Assembly (NCBI GenBank): GCA_900551435.1
Contig: URVW01000050.1
Span: 1-17,195 of the forward strand
Direction: 5' to 3'
Length of the DNA stretch: 17,195 nucleotides
From: an uncultured Faecalibacterium sp.
Lineage (GTDB): Bacteria; Bacillota; Clostridia; Oscillospirales; Ruminococcaceae
Position numbers and translations under genes: made by a program. Positions within the stretch are counted from its first letter, which is position 1. Each line of letters starts with the position of its first letter. Positions 1 to 8,186 of the stretch are shown here, one piece after another. The notes under the pieces were generated by a model, which was not told where the DNA came from, made no database searches, and saw only the letters and a program-made list of their open reading frames with translations.

Positions 1-44
1 TGCAAAACCCTCATCCACCAGTTCAAATCTGGTCGTCACCTCCA
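1..44 (+). tRNA. tRNA-Cys (GCA), 3' part only
   Basis: The window opens inside the anticodon loop. Bases 2-4 read GCA, followed by the 3' side of the anticodon stem. A T arm follows (ACCAG, loop TTCAAAT, CTGGT at 18-34), then the acceptor 3' strand CGTCACC, discriminator T and encoded CCA ending at 44. A GCA anticodon with discriminator U fits tRNA-Cys. The 5' half lies outside the window, so the identity rests on the anticodon and the 3' half. Confidence 0.88.
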
Positions 45-48
45 AAAG

Positions 49-80
49 ATTCCCGAACGTGAAAGCGTTCGGGATTTTTT
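49..80 (+). terminator. Intrinsic terminator after tRNA-Cys
   Basis: A perfect 9-bp stem (51-59 with 66-74, TCCCGAACG/CGTTCGGGA) encloses a 6-nt loop. It is followed directly by a run of six T at 75-80. It sits five bases after the tRNA CCA end and separates the tRNA transcript from recG. Confidence 0.9.
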
Positions 81-87
81 GTTTTAT

Positions 88-116
88 TTGCATCCTTCCC
101 TGCCCCGTGCTACAAT
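88..116 (+). promoter_or_regulatory. SigA-type promoter of recG
   Basis: TTGCAT (88-93) and TACAAT (111-116) are separated by 17 bp. This is close to the housekeeping consensus and lies just after the tRNA terminator, 32 bp before the recG start codon. Confidence 0.75.
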
Positions 117-148
117 AAAGCAAACCCTTTCGGAAAGGAGCGCGTCCC

Positions 149-2209
149 ATGCCCAGCGAATCTCACACCACCCTGACCCCGGACACCCCCGTGCGCTATC
201 TCAAAGGCGTCGGCCCCAAGACCGCCGAGCGCTTTGAAAAGCTGGGCATCGTGACCCTCGCCGACCTTCTGTGCCATTATCCGCGCAGATACATCGATTT
301 TACAAAGCCTTACTCCATCGCCGAAGCCCCCAATGACACCGAATGCGTCGTCAAGGCGGAGGTATTCGCGAAACCCGGCGGGCGCATCCTTCCGGGCGGG
401 CGGCGGATGGAGCGGATCACGGCGGGTGATGATGTTTCCAGCCTTGAGATCACATGGTTCAACAACCCCTATGCGGCGCAGAAGCTGGAACTTGGGCAGG
501 AGTACTATTTTCAGGGCATCGTGACGGGCGGGATGCTCCGCCGCCAGATGGTCAACCCGCAGGTGCGCACCGAAGCGCAGATCACCTCGGCCCCCTTCGA
601 GGCCGTCTATCCCCAGACCGAGGGCGTTTCCAGCAATCTCATCGCAAAGTGCATCCGGCAGCTGCTCCCGCACGCGGAGCTTCTGCCCGACCCGCTGCCG
701 CCGGAGATGCTGAAAAAATACCGGTTACTCTCCAAAGCCGACGCCGTGCGGGCCATCCACTGTCCCGCCAGCGAAGAGGACGCCTTTGCGGCGCGGCGGC
801 GGCTCATTTACGAAGAACTGCTCGTTTTGCAGTTAGGCATTGGCCGGATGAAGAACCGCGGGTCCGCTTCCACCGGTGCGCCGATGCAGCCGATGGACCC
901 AAAACCGTTCTGGGACGCCCTGCCCTTCTCCCCCACCGGCGCACAGCGGCGGGCCGTCCGCGAAATTTTAGCCGACATGGCGGGCGAACGATCCATGAAC
1001 CGTCTGCTGCAGGGCGACGTGGGCAGCGGCAAAACGCTGGTGGCCGCCGCCGCCATCTGGGCCTGTATCCGCAGCGGCTATCAGGCGGCGCTGCTGGCTC
1101 CCACCGAAATTCTGGCATCCCAGCACGCGGAAAATCTGAACCGGATGCTGGCCCCCTTCGGGATGCGGGTCGCCCTGCTGACCGGCGGGATGAAAGCCGC
1201 CGCGCGCCGCACGACCCTCGCCGCCATCCGGAACGACGAAGCCGATCTCGTGGTCGGGACCCACGCCATCCTCAGCGAGGGCGTGGAGTTCGCACGGCTG
1301 GGACTGGCCGTCGTGGACGAGCAGCACCGTTTCGGCGTGCGCCAGCGGGGGCTGCTGGCCGAAAAGGCCGAGAACCCGCACCTGCTGGTCATGAGCGCCA
1401 CCCCCATCCCCCGCACGCTGGGGCTTCTCATCTACGGCGACCTCGATATCTCCATTCTGGACGAGCTTCCGCCGGGACGCAAGCCGGTCAAGACCCGGTG
1501 CATCACCGGCAAAAAACGGCGCGACCTCTACGGGTTTCTGGACCGCGAGATCGACGCCGGACGTCAGGTGTATATCGTCTGTCCCGCCATCGAGGACACC
1601 CCGGACGGTGGACTGAATGCCGTCAAGACCTACTACGAGGACATTGCCAAGGCGCTTTTGCCGGAACGCCGGGTCGGCCTGATGCACGGCAAGCTGAAGC
1701 CCAAGGAAAAAGCCGCTGTCATGGACGACTTCAAGGCCGGACGGCTGGACGCGCTGGTGTCCACGACGGTCATCGAGGTCGGCGTGGACGTGCCCAACGC
1801 CACGGTCATGGTCATCGAGAACGCCGAGCGCTACGGCCTGAGCGCCCTGCATCAGCTGCGCGGCCGCGTTGGGCGCGGCGCGGCGGAGAGCTGGTGCTTC
1901 CTCGTCAGCGACAACGGCAGCGAGAACGTCCAAAAGCGGCTCAAGTTCCTGTGTTCGACTTCGGACGGCTTCGCCGTGGCGCAGTACGACCTTGAAACAC
2001 GCGGTCCCGGCGACTTTTTCGGCAGCCGCCAGCACGGTCTGCCCACCCTGCAGATCGCCGACCTGATGAACGACACCCGCACCCTTCATGCCGCCCAGAG
2101 CGAAGCGCTGGCCCTGCTGGCCGGCGACCCGCTTCTGGAAGCGCCCGAACACGCCCTGCTGGCCGCACAGGTCGAGCGGATGTTCGAAAAGGCCGGGGCG
2201 ATGAATTGA
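149..2209 (+). CDS. recG: ATP-dependent DNA helicase RecG
   Basis: This 686-residue protein has the usual RecG length and layout. An N-terminal wedge/OB region (about 10-160) opens with a helix-hairpin-helix-like LKGVGPKTAERF. The SF2 helicase core follows: Walker A GDVGSGKT (289-296), Walker B box DEQH (390-393), SATPIPRT (416-423) and motif VI QLRGRVGRG (569-577). By family knowledge RecG remodels stalled replication forks and Holliday junctions. The ATG at 149 is chosen because AAAGGAG (134-140) lies 8 nt upstream. The gene has its own promoter and is convergent with the next gene. All helicase motifs look intact and nothing is unusual. Confidence 0.97.
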   Translation: MPSESHTTLTPDTPVRYLKGVGPKTAERFEKLGIVTLADLLCHYPRRYIDFTKPYSIAEAPNDTECVVKAEVFAKPGGRILPGGRRMERITAGDDVSSLEITWFNNPYAAQKLELGQEYYFQGIVTGGMLRRQMVNPQVRTEAQITSAPFEAVYPQTEGVSSNLIAKCIRQLLPHAELLPDPLPPEMLKKYRLLSKADAVRAIHCPASEEDAFAARRRLIYEELLVLQLGIGRMKNRGSASTGAPMQPMDPKPFWDALPFSPTGAQRRAVREILADMAGERSMNRLLQGDVGSGKTLVAAAAIWACIRSGYQAALLAPTEILASQHAENLNRMLAPFGMRVALLTGGMKAAARRTTLAAIRNDEADLVVGTHAILSEGVEFARLGLAVVDEQHRFGVRQRGLLAEKAENPHLLVMSATPIPRTLGLLIYGDLDISILDELPPGRKPVKTRCITGKKRRDLYGFLDREIDAGRQVYIVCPAIEDTPDGGLNAVKTYYEDIAKALLPERRVGLMHGKLKPKEKAAVMDDFKAGRLDALVSTTVIEVGVDVPNATVMVIENAERYGLSALHQLRGRVGRGAAESWCFLVSDNGSENVQKRLKFLCSTSDGFAVAQYDLETRGPGDFFGSRQHGLPTLQIADLMNDTRTLHAAQSEALALLAGDPLLEAPEHALLAAQVERMFEKAGAMN

Positions 2210-2212
2210 ACG

Positions 2213-2286
2213 CAAAAAAGCCCCCTCTGTCTTGGTCCTTCCTGCTCCTGTGGGAGCGCAGAAGTCCTGACAGAGAGGGTCTTATT
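2213..2286. terminator. Shared terminator between recG and the phosphoesterase gene
   Basis: An imperfect inverted repeat pairs CCCTCTGTC (2223-2231) with GACAGAGAGGG (2269-2279). An inner GC-rich arm (CTGCTCC/GGAGCGCAG) lies between. On the minus strand the stem is followed by a run of six T (2214-2219 on the plus strand as A). On the plus strand it is followed by the T-rich TCTTATTTT. It probably stops both convergent transcripts, more strongly on the minus strand. Confidence 0.75.
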
Positions 2287-2970
2287 TTACCGTTTCACAT
2301 GCCGGTCACCCATCGGGATGACGTCGCAGAACACGCAGCGGCTCTTAGTGGACAGCTGGACATCCTTGTGATAGCAGCCGAAGAACCATTTTTCATATTG
2401 GAGCTTCAGCAGAATTTTATCGAGGAACAAGTGCAGCCGGTTCGATTCACCCACCGCCAGCGCGGAAAAATCCAGAAATCTGCTTGGCGCGTCGTGGGTC
2501 AGCACATAATCTACCTGCCAGTTGTTTTCCTCCAGATTCCGCTCGCACGCCGCGTATTCCTCGTCCGAGGGCATCTCCTGCGGCCACCAGTTGAAACCCG
2601 GTTCCCGCTCTTCGCGGTCCTGACTTTCGGCCCCGCCAAAGCAGAGATACGTTTTGCCTTCCAGCGTCAGCACGCTGCCGCGGCAGACATGATAGACATT
2701 TCCGCCCAGCGGCTGCACGGTTCCGCCGAACAGTTCCTCGGTGGGATACTGCGCCAGAAGGTCATAATTTTCGTGCGAACCATCCAGAAACAACAGCGTA
2801 TAGGGCCGCTTGCGCAGCCAGTCCAGCTTTTTCTGTTCCTCTTTGCTGCCGTCCCAGATGAATCCGAAATCGCCCAGCACCACCACGATATCCCGCTTGC
2901 CCAGCCAGCGCAGCCGTCCGTGCCGAAAGCGGTCCAGATCGCCGTGGGTGTCTCCTGTCAGATAGACCAT
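2287..2970 (-). CDS. Calcineurin-like metallophosphoesterase
   Basis: This 227-residue cytoplasmic protein carries the ordered metallophosphoesterase motifs: GDTHGD (Asp7, His9), GDFG (Asp34), GSHEN (64-68), THD (His159) and GCYH (198-201). Enzymes of this fold use two metal ions to cleave phosphoesters, but the substrate cannot be told from sequence. Two usual metal ligands differ from the textbook set. GNHE is GSHE (Asn to Ser65), and the first His of GHxH is Cys199. The ATG at 2970 is preceded by GGAGG (2977-2981), 6 nt away. It is divergent from the S11 gene and convergent with recG, so it is probably transcribed alone. No signal peptide is visible. Confidence 0.85.
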   Translation of the reverse strand: MVYLTGDTHGDLDRFRHGRLRWLGKRDIVVVLGDFGFIWDGSKEEQKKLDWLRKRPYTLLFLDGSHENYDLLAQYPTEELFGGTVQPLGGNVYHVCRGSVLTLEGKTYLCFGGAESQDREEREPGFNWWPQEMPSDEEYAACERNLEENNWQVDYVLTHDAPSRFLDFSALAVGESNRLHLFLDKILLKLQYEKWFFGCYHKDVQLSTKSRCVFCDVIPMGDRHVKR

Positions 2971-3008
2971 TCATTTCCTCCGGCCGTGTGAAACCCCAGC
3001 AAAAGCTC

Positions 3009-3037
3009 TTGTCTCCACACGGCAAACCTGTTATTAT
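3009..3037 (+). promoter_or_regulatory. Promoter of the S11-like gene, overlapping a minus-strand -10
   Basis: TTGTCT (3009-3014), a 17-bp spacer and TATTAT (3032-3037) point toward the gene starting at 3136. A perfect TATAAT on the opposite strand (3036-3041) overlaps this -10 and could serve the divergent phosphoesterase gene, although no good minus-strand -35 is seen. Confidence 0.6.
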
Positions 3038-3135
3038 TATAAAGTACGAACGCAATGCTTCGTTTGTCTGTCATTTCCGGCCGCGTTCTGCGTTCCGGCC
3101 GTTCTATTTTATCGCTTTTTGAAGGAATTGTCCAC

Positions 3136-4479
3136 ATGAAACGTATTTTTGCACTCTTTCTGTCGTTTGCTGTCCTGTTCAGCTTTCTGTCGCTGACGGC
3201 GGGCGCAATGTTCGACCCCAGCCCGGTCTACGAGGTCAAGGCCCAGAGCGCCTACATCGTCAACACCGACACCAACATCATCGTCTACGACAAGGACAGC
3301 CAAAAGCAGGTCTCTGCCGGGGGGCTGACGAAATATATGACCATCGCGCTGGTGATGACCAACTACGCGGACCAGCTCGACAACACCTTTACGATGCCGT
3401 TCGCCATCTCGGATTATGTCCACAACACCGACAACGCCGACATGCGCTCAGGCGAGACGTTCACCTACCGCGAAGCCATTTACGCCATGCTGATGCGGAA
3501 CGCCAACGAGGCCGCCATGGGGTTAGCGTATGAGCTTTCGGGCGGGGACCTCGCCGGGTGGGTCAGCCAGATGAACACCCTTTCCCAGCGCATCGGCACG
3601 ACGAACAGCACATGGACCGATGCCTGTGGTCTGGACAGCGGCAATGTGACCACCGCCGTGGACATGTATCTGATCCTGCGCTACCTGATGAGCTTTGACG
3701 CCTTCAAGGAAATTTCCAGCGCCCCGACCTTCACGATGCCTGCCAAGGAAAAACACGCCAAAAGCTTTGTGCTGCTGAGCCAGAACGTGGCGCTGAACAA
3801 GACCAGCGGCGGCAAGTTCTACCGCAGCGCCATGCAGGGCGGCATGTGCGACGTCATGGCCTACAAGAACGACAACGGGAACCAGAGCTACGTCTCGTGG
3901 GCCAACAAGAACGGTGCGACCTACATCTTCTGCATCATGCAAAGCCCGGACACCTGCGACGATTACGGCTATTCCAACCGTCGTCCCGCCCTCTACGAGA
4001 CGACCAAGCTCATCGACTGGGTGTTCGACAGCTTCTCCATCCAAGCCGCCCTCGACACCGATCAGGCGCTGGCGGAGATCCCCGTCCGGTACTCCTCCGA
4101 CACCGACACCTTACAGCTCTATCCGGACGACAACATGATGACCCTGCTCCCCTCTTCGGGCGATGGGACCGTCACCCAGAAATACTTCCACCTGCCCGAC
4201 TATGCCGCCGCCCCCATCCAGCAGGGCGACATCATCGGCACGGTGGAACTGAAACTGGCGGGTGAGACGATCGGCGTGGTCAACCTCGTGGCGGGGCAGG
4301 ACGTCCACCAGAACGCTCTGCTCTTCACCGTCTCCAAAATTCAGGATTTCTTCCACAGCCTGTATCTGAAGGTCGTCATCGTGCTCAGTCTGCTCACCGC
4401 CGCCATCTACGGCCTGTGGTGGCTGCTCAACGCATGGAACCGCCGGAAGCCGACCAAGAAGATTCATCGGCGTCGATAA
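3136..4479 (+). CDS. Exported PBP5-like (S11 family) protein, catalytic motifs lost
   Basis: This 447-residue protein starts at the ATG at 3136, with GAAGGA upstream, followed by a clear signal peptide (MKRIFALFLSF to about residue 24). The frame is open further upstream, but that would bury the signal peptide. Residues about 35-330 align with low-molecular-weight penicillin-binding D-Ala-D-Ala carboxypeptidases. The three active-site motifs are changed: SxxK is GLTK (63-66, Gly for the nucleophilic Ser), SxN is NAN (122-124) and KTG is MCD (237-239, after GG). A C-terminal membrane helix (about 410-433) with a basic tail would anchor it outside the cell. It probably binds or organises peptidoglycan rather than cleaving it; that role is inference. 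Its stop codon TAA joins the repeat element that follows. Confidence 0.85.
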   Translation: MKRIFALFLSFAVLFSFLSLTAGAMFDPSPVYEVKAQSAYIVNTDTNIIVYDKDSQKQVSAGGLTKYMTIALVMTNYADQLDNTFTMPFAISDYVHNTDNADMRSGETFTYREAIYAMLMRNANEAAMGLAYELSGGDLAGWVSQMNTLSQRIGTTNSTWTDACGLDSGNVTTAVDMYLILRYLMSFDAFKEISSAPTFTMPAKEKHAKSFVLLSQNVALNKTSGGKFYRSAMQGGMCDVMAYKNDNGNQSYVSWANKNGATYIFCIMQSPDTCDDYGYSNRRPALYETTKLIDWVFDSFSIQAALDTDQALAEIPVRYSSDTDTLQLYPDDNMMTLLPSSGDGTVTQKYFHLPDYAAAPIQQGDIIGTVELKLAGETIGVVNLVAGQDVHQNALLFTVSKIQDFFHSLYLKVVIVLSLLTAAIYGLWWLLNAWNRRKPTKKIHRRR

Positions 4480-4821
4480 CCCTCTCCGTCACCTTCGGTG
4501 ACACCTTGTCCCCTTCTGGCACTAGCGTGCCACCTCCCCCGGCCGGGGGAGTCTGTCAAAGGGAGAGGCACTGGCGTGCCGGTTTTGGTCCTGCTGGATG
4601 AATTGAGTTTTTTGAAGCCCTAAAATAGCGTGCTCCGCTGTCAAGGCAAACAACATCTATCCTACGCTTTATCCAAGGGCGTTCGTACAGATGCTGTCAG
4701 CCAAAACAGCGGAGCACTATTGTTTACGCAAGATAAAACTTTAAGCGTCCAGCAGGGATTTCCCGACCTGCCAATGGCTCCCTCTTTGGGGGGAGCTGGC
4801 GCGAAGCGCCTGAGAGGGTTA
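4477..4821. repeat. Composite hairpin repeat between two convergent genes
   Basis: This 340-bp gap has no convincing gene. It begins TA-ACCCTCTCCGTC and ends GAGAGGGT-TA, so 8-bp inverted ends are flanked by TA on both sides. The left part (4480-4576) is a string of hairpins (GTCACC/GGTGAC, GGCAC/GTGCC, CTCCCCC/GGGGGAG) closing with GGGAGAGG. The right part (4787-4820) pairs GCTCCC with GGGAGC and GGCGC with GCGCC. The same end sequences recur in the element at 10121-10253. The outer ends provide the TAA stop codons of both flanking genes. It could be one MITE-like unit or two adjacent smaller repeats. Confidence 0.65.
4624..4721. repeat. Long-arm inverted repeat inside the composite element
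   Basis: AATAGCGTGCTCCGCTGT (4624-4641) and ACAGCGGAGCACTATT (4706-4721) are inverted copies that differ by a 2-nt insertion. They enclose 64 bp. This could fold into a stable RNA stem or mark the ends of a small insertion. No open reading frame or second copy is seen in the window. Confidence 0.55.
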
Positions 4822-5511
4822 GTCGATGGTCGTTTTCGTCCGTCCCACGCCGATGACAGCGGTGGTGATCTTCTTCCAAGTGTTGCATCCGCAGACGCCG
4901 TCCACTCTCAGGCTGGTGCGGCGCTGATAGCCCCGCAGGGCTTCCTCGGTCTTGCTGCCGAACAGGCCGTCGATGCGGGAGCCGGTCTGGTAGCCCAGTG
5001 TCGAAAGGGCGTCCTGCAGGATCATCACATAGCAGCCCCGGCTCCCCCGCCGCAGAGTGGGATAGCCCGCCGTCGTGCCGCTGCACGCAGGAGTCCCATA
5101 GCGTCGGTCAAAGTGGACCCATGTGGGTGTCTGGCTCAGCGGCTCCACATAGCCCCATGCGCCGGTCGCGCGGGCCGCATTGTAGATGGCCGTGCGCTGG
5201 GTCTGGGTCAGGCTCTGGCCGACATCAAAGGCCACGCCCGCATAGTGCTGGCTTCGGGTCCCATGGCCGCCCTCCCAGATGCGGCGGAAGGCATAGCCCA
5301 CCGGGATGCCTCTGCCGTACTTGCGGCGGGTCAGGTTCCACGCTTCCATGGCCGCAATGGTGGTCCAGAGCACCGGGCTGTTGGATTTTCCCCGGAACTC
5401 CCGCAGGGTCAGGGTCCGGTTGGTACTGTAGGGCATCGGGTCGTTCTCGTTGAGGCTGTTGTAGGTGTACACCTTGTTCTCGTAGGCATCATAGACCAGT
5501 AATCGTGCCAT
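4819..5511 (-). CDS. M15-type peptidase with C-terminal peptidoglycan-binding domain
   Basis: This is a 230-residue protein. Residues about 40-140 resemble M15-family D-Ala-D-Ala peptidases: SQHYAGVAFDVG gives the H-x6-D zinc pair (His89, Asp96), and WVHFD gives the third ligand (His133). The usual catalytic Glu two or three residues before that His is not obvious. Residues about 150-215 are a PG_binding_1 domain (LRRGSRGCYV, IDGLFGSKTEEAL, VDGVCGCNTW). It likely trims peptide cross-links in peptidoglycan. There is no signal peptide, so its route to the wall is unknown. The ATG at 5511 has GAGGAGG 8 nt upstream, lying inside the end of the upstream gene with only 3 nt between frames, so the two are an operon. 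Its TAA stop is part of the flanking repeat. Confidence 0.83.
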   Translation of the reverse strand: MARLLVYDAYENKVYTYNSLNENDPMPYSTNRTLTLREFRGKSNSPVLWTTIAAMEAWNLTRRKYGRGIPVGYAFRRIWEGGHGTRSQHYAGVAFDVGQSLTQTQRTAIYNAARATGAWGYVEPLSQTPTWVHFDRRYGTPACSGTTAGYPTLRRGSRGCYVMILQDALSTLGYQTGSRIDGLFGSKTEEALRGYQRRTSLRVDGVCGCNTWKKITTAVIGVGRTKTTID

Positions 5512-5514
5512 CCC

Positions 5515-8115
5515 TCATCCCTCCTCGTCACACTCGCAGCTCTGCGCCCGCAGAGCCGCCCATGTCTCGCGGTTGACCGTGCCGGTCTGCTGCAGTCCTG
5601 CCCGCTCCTGCGCGGCCTTGACAGCGATCGTCTCGGCCGCACCGAACGAAGAATTTTCGCGGACGAAAGCTTCACCGCAGTAGAGGTTCGCTCTGTCGTT
5701 GATCCACTGTTCGATCTGCAGAACGTCCGGGCCGATGCTCCCCTCGCTCATCGCGCGCCCCGGATAGGAAAGCTCCTGTTCCGAATCGCGGTCCGGATTG
5801 GGTGTTTTGGTCGCCAGCTGCAAGCTCAGCGCTTCCACCGCCGTCCATGTCTCGGCATCGACGATGCCCGTTTCCGGCAGGTCCAACAGCGCCTGTGCGC
5901 TGCGGGTGGCATCTGCCGTCTCGTTGGTGTAGAGGTTGGACCGCGGCGGGTTCTCCACGCTGTCAAAGTAATACGCGATGCGCTGGAGCAGGATGCTGTA
6001 GTACAGCACGGCGCTGCTCTCCGTGCCGACGGTCAGCGGCGTGCCCGGATAGGGCAGCCGCTTCAAGGTCACCACCGGCCCGGAACTGCGCAGAGCCGAC
6101 GCCCTGCCGTACAGCGAGTTCCACGTCGTCCGGCCCACGATGCCGTCCACGGTCAGCCCCGCGAACCGCTGATAGACCCGCACCGCATTTTCGGTGGCCG
6201 CGCCGAAGCTGCCGTCGATGCTCACCGCCGGGATGCTGGATTCGTAAGCGCTCATCAGGTAAAGATAGAACTGCAGTTCCCGCACCGCCGTGCCGCTGCT
6301 GCCCCGCTGCAGAACGCCCGGATACTCGCCGGGGCGCAGACTCGACGACAGCAGCTTGTTGGCGATGTCGTTGTAGACCTCGTAGAGCTTGTTCCATGTC
6401 GTCCGGCCCACCACACCGTCGCCGGTCAGGCCGAAATAGCTCTGGAACTTCTTCACGGCGGCGGCCGTGGCCGCACCGAATACGCCGTCCACCGTGACAT
6501 TGTTCAGGCTGGAGTACACCGTGCGGGCGATCTTGAGCCAGAACTGCACCAACCGGACATTCTGCCCGCTGGCCCCCTGCCGCAGGGCCGTTCCCGGATA
6601 GGCGTTGGGCGTGCCGTTGTCGGACTGGATGCTGCGGAACTCGTTGTAGATGGCGTTCCATGTGGTCTGCCCCACCACGCCGTCCACAGTCAGGCCGTTC
6701 AGCCGCTGAAAGGCCCGCACCGCGTTGGCGGTCGAGGTCCCATAGATGCCGTCCACCGTGATGGACGGGATGCTGGATTCGTACTGCGACAGGGTGTTCA
6801 GCCAGAACTGCACCTGCTCCACCGAGCTGCCTGTGGAGCCGCTGCGCAGGGTGGTCCCGCCCCATGTGCCGTCCGAAAGGGTCCCGCTGGACGTCTCGCC
6901 CTCGCTGGTCAGCTCGGCAAGGTCCTTGACCGACACATAGATATAGCTGATCTTATACCACGTCTGCCGCCCCACGACGCCGTCGGCGGTCAGGTTGAAC
7001 TGTTTCTGGAACGCCTTGACGGTCGAGGTCATGCTCGCGCCGAATTTGCCGTCCACGGTCAGCTTGCCGAAGAAGGGATAGTCCTTCGTGATGCGGTTGA
7101 GCTGCCGCTGCAGGGTGAACACTGCCGTGCCGGAATCGCCCTGTTTGAGCGGCGAACCGGGATAGCTCTGCGGGATGGACTGGATGTTGTTGGTGCGGAC
7201 GATCTCGATGTCATTGCCGTAGTAGTACTTCAGAATTTGCAGCGGCGTCCGGCCCCGATTGGCCAGCGTCACCGTGCCCCACTGTTTCAGGCCCGGGCAG
7301 GTGACCGACTTGCCGTCGCAGTATTCGGAATAGTACGGGTTCACGGTCCCGGTCTTGCGGATGTAGGTGTTGAAGATATCGTCGGTCAGCCGGACCATGA
7401 CATCAAACACCGTCCGCCCATGGACATAATACTGATCGTAGCTCGTGGAATTGGTGATGTTGAAGGAATAGCCCTTGCTGGGATACCACTCGGTGTAAAT
7501 ACGGTTCAGCGCCAGCGAGATCTGACAGTGGATGTTCGCCCGCAGGGCCGCTTCCGGCCACGTTGGATAGACCTCACTGGACGCCACATTGGCGATGTAA
7601 TTGCGGAACGAGACGGTCACGTTCTGGGCCGACGCCGCCGGTTTCCCGAGATGGACCGTGATATTCTTGGGGATGATGACCCGGTCCAGCACACGGGGAA
7701 CGCACTCGTCGGCGGGGCCCGTGCCGCTTCCGCCGTCACCCGCAAAGAGGGCGTGCGTCGGGATCACGACCGGCGGGTTGGCCACATCGCGGCCCTCTTC
7801 CGTCTCCGGGATCATCTCCGGCTGGGCCAGCGTGACCTGCCCCGCAAACACTTGGATGCCCTCAATGCGGACCGTCCGATAGCCCGTTTTGAAGGCCGTC
7901 AGACTGCACACCGCATAGGGCCGGCGGGTGGTGTTGTCCTCGTCCAGCGAGAGGGCACAATCCGGCGTGGTCAGAACGACATCGGCAGCGTTTCCCTCGT
8001 CGTCCGTGGTCCGGGACGCCGTGAACCCATCGCCTGTGATGTTCACGGTGACCCCTTCCACCGGCGACGACTGCCGCGCCGCGAATGCCTGAATGCGCAA
8101 AATTCCGGTTGCCAT
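5515..8115 (-). CDS. SpoIID-like protein with six peptidoglycan-binding repeats
   Basis: This is an 866-residue protein. Residues 1-100 look like a beta-sandwich carboxypeptidase-regulatory-type domain. Residues about 180-307 resemble SpoIID/LytB: WPEAALRANIHCQ (Glu188 aligns with the catalytic Glu of SpoIID) and TCPGLKQWGTVTLANRG followed by ILKYYYGNDIEIV, the counterpart of the SpoIID MSQWGA...ILKYYY motif. Six PG_binding_1 units follow (about 318-389, 421-491, 506-579, 598-669, 689-763, 784-858), with VDGxFG and GVVGxxTW signatures in the first four and decay in the last two. It probably binds and may cleave glycan strands. The ATG at 8115 is preferred because AAAGGAG lies 9 nt upstream; the TTG at 8121 is too close. 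No signal peptide or membrane helix is seen. It is the first gene of an operon with the M15 peptidase. Confidence 0.82.
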   Translation of the reverse strand: MATGILRIQAFAARQSSPVEGVTVNITGDGFTASRTTDDEGNAADVVLTTPDCALSLDEDNTTRRPYAVCSLTAFKTGYRTVRIEGIQVFAGQVTLAQPEMIPETEEGRDVANPPVVIPTHALFAGDGGSGTGPADECVPRVLDRVIIPKNITVHLGKPAASAQNVTVSFRNYIANVASSEVYPTWPEAALRANIHCQISLALNRIYTEWYPSKGYSFNITNSTSYDQYYVHGRTVFDVMVRLTDDIFNTYIRKTGTVNPYYSEYCDGKSVTCPGLKQWGTVTLANRGRTPLQILKYYYGNDIEIVRTNNIQSIPQSYPGSPLKQGDSGTAVFTLQRQLNRITKDYPFFGKLTVDGKFGASMTSTVKAFQKQFNLTADGVVGRQTWYKISYIYVSVKDLAELTSEGETSSGTLSDGTWGGTTLRSGSTGSSVEQVQFWLNTLSQYESSIPSITVDGIYGTSTANAVRAFQRLNGLTVDGVVGQTTWNAIYNEFRSIQSDNGTPNAYPGTALRQGASGQNVRLVQFWLKIARTVYSSLNNVTVDGVFGAATAAAVKKFQSYFGLTGDGVVGRTTWNKLYEVYNDIANKLLSSSLRPGEYPGVLQRGSSGTAVRELQFYLYLMSAYESSIPAVSIDGSFGAATENAVRVYQRFAGLTVDGIVGRTTWNSLYGRASALRSSGPVVTLKRLPYPGTPLTVGTESSAVLYYSILLQRIAYYFDSVENPPRSNLYTNETADATRSAQALLDLPETGIVDAETWTAVEALSLQLATKTPNPDRDSEQELSYPGRAMSEGSIGPDVLQIEQWINDRANLYCGEAFVRENSSFGAAETIAVKAAQERAGLQQTGTVNRETWAALRAQSCECDEEG

Positions 8116-8186
8116 ACACAAAAACTCCTTTGCCGAAAAAGTCTGCTTGGTTCACCCACAGCTTATTCGGAAAGGAGTCTGGTTGT

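Noticed and set aside
2206..2991. Plus-strand frame of 261 codons after recG
   Set aside because: It crosses the terminator and is antisense to the metallophosphoesterase, which has all family motifs and a good ribosome site.
4630..5502. Long plus-strand frame of 290 codons
   Set aside because: It is antisense to the M15 gene, starts within the repeat region, has no good ribosome site and resembles no protein family.
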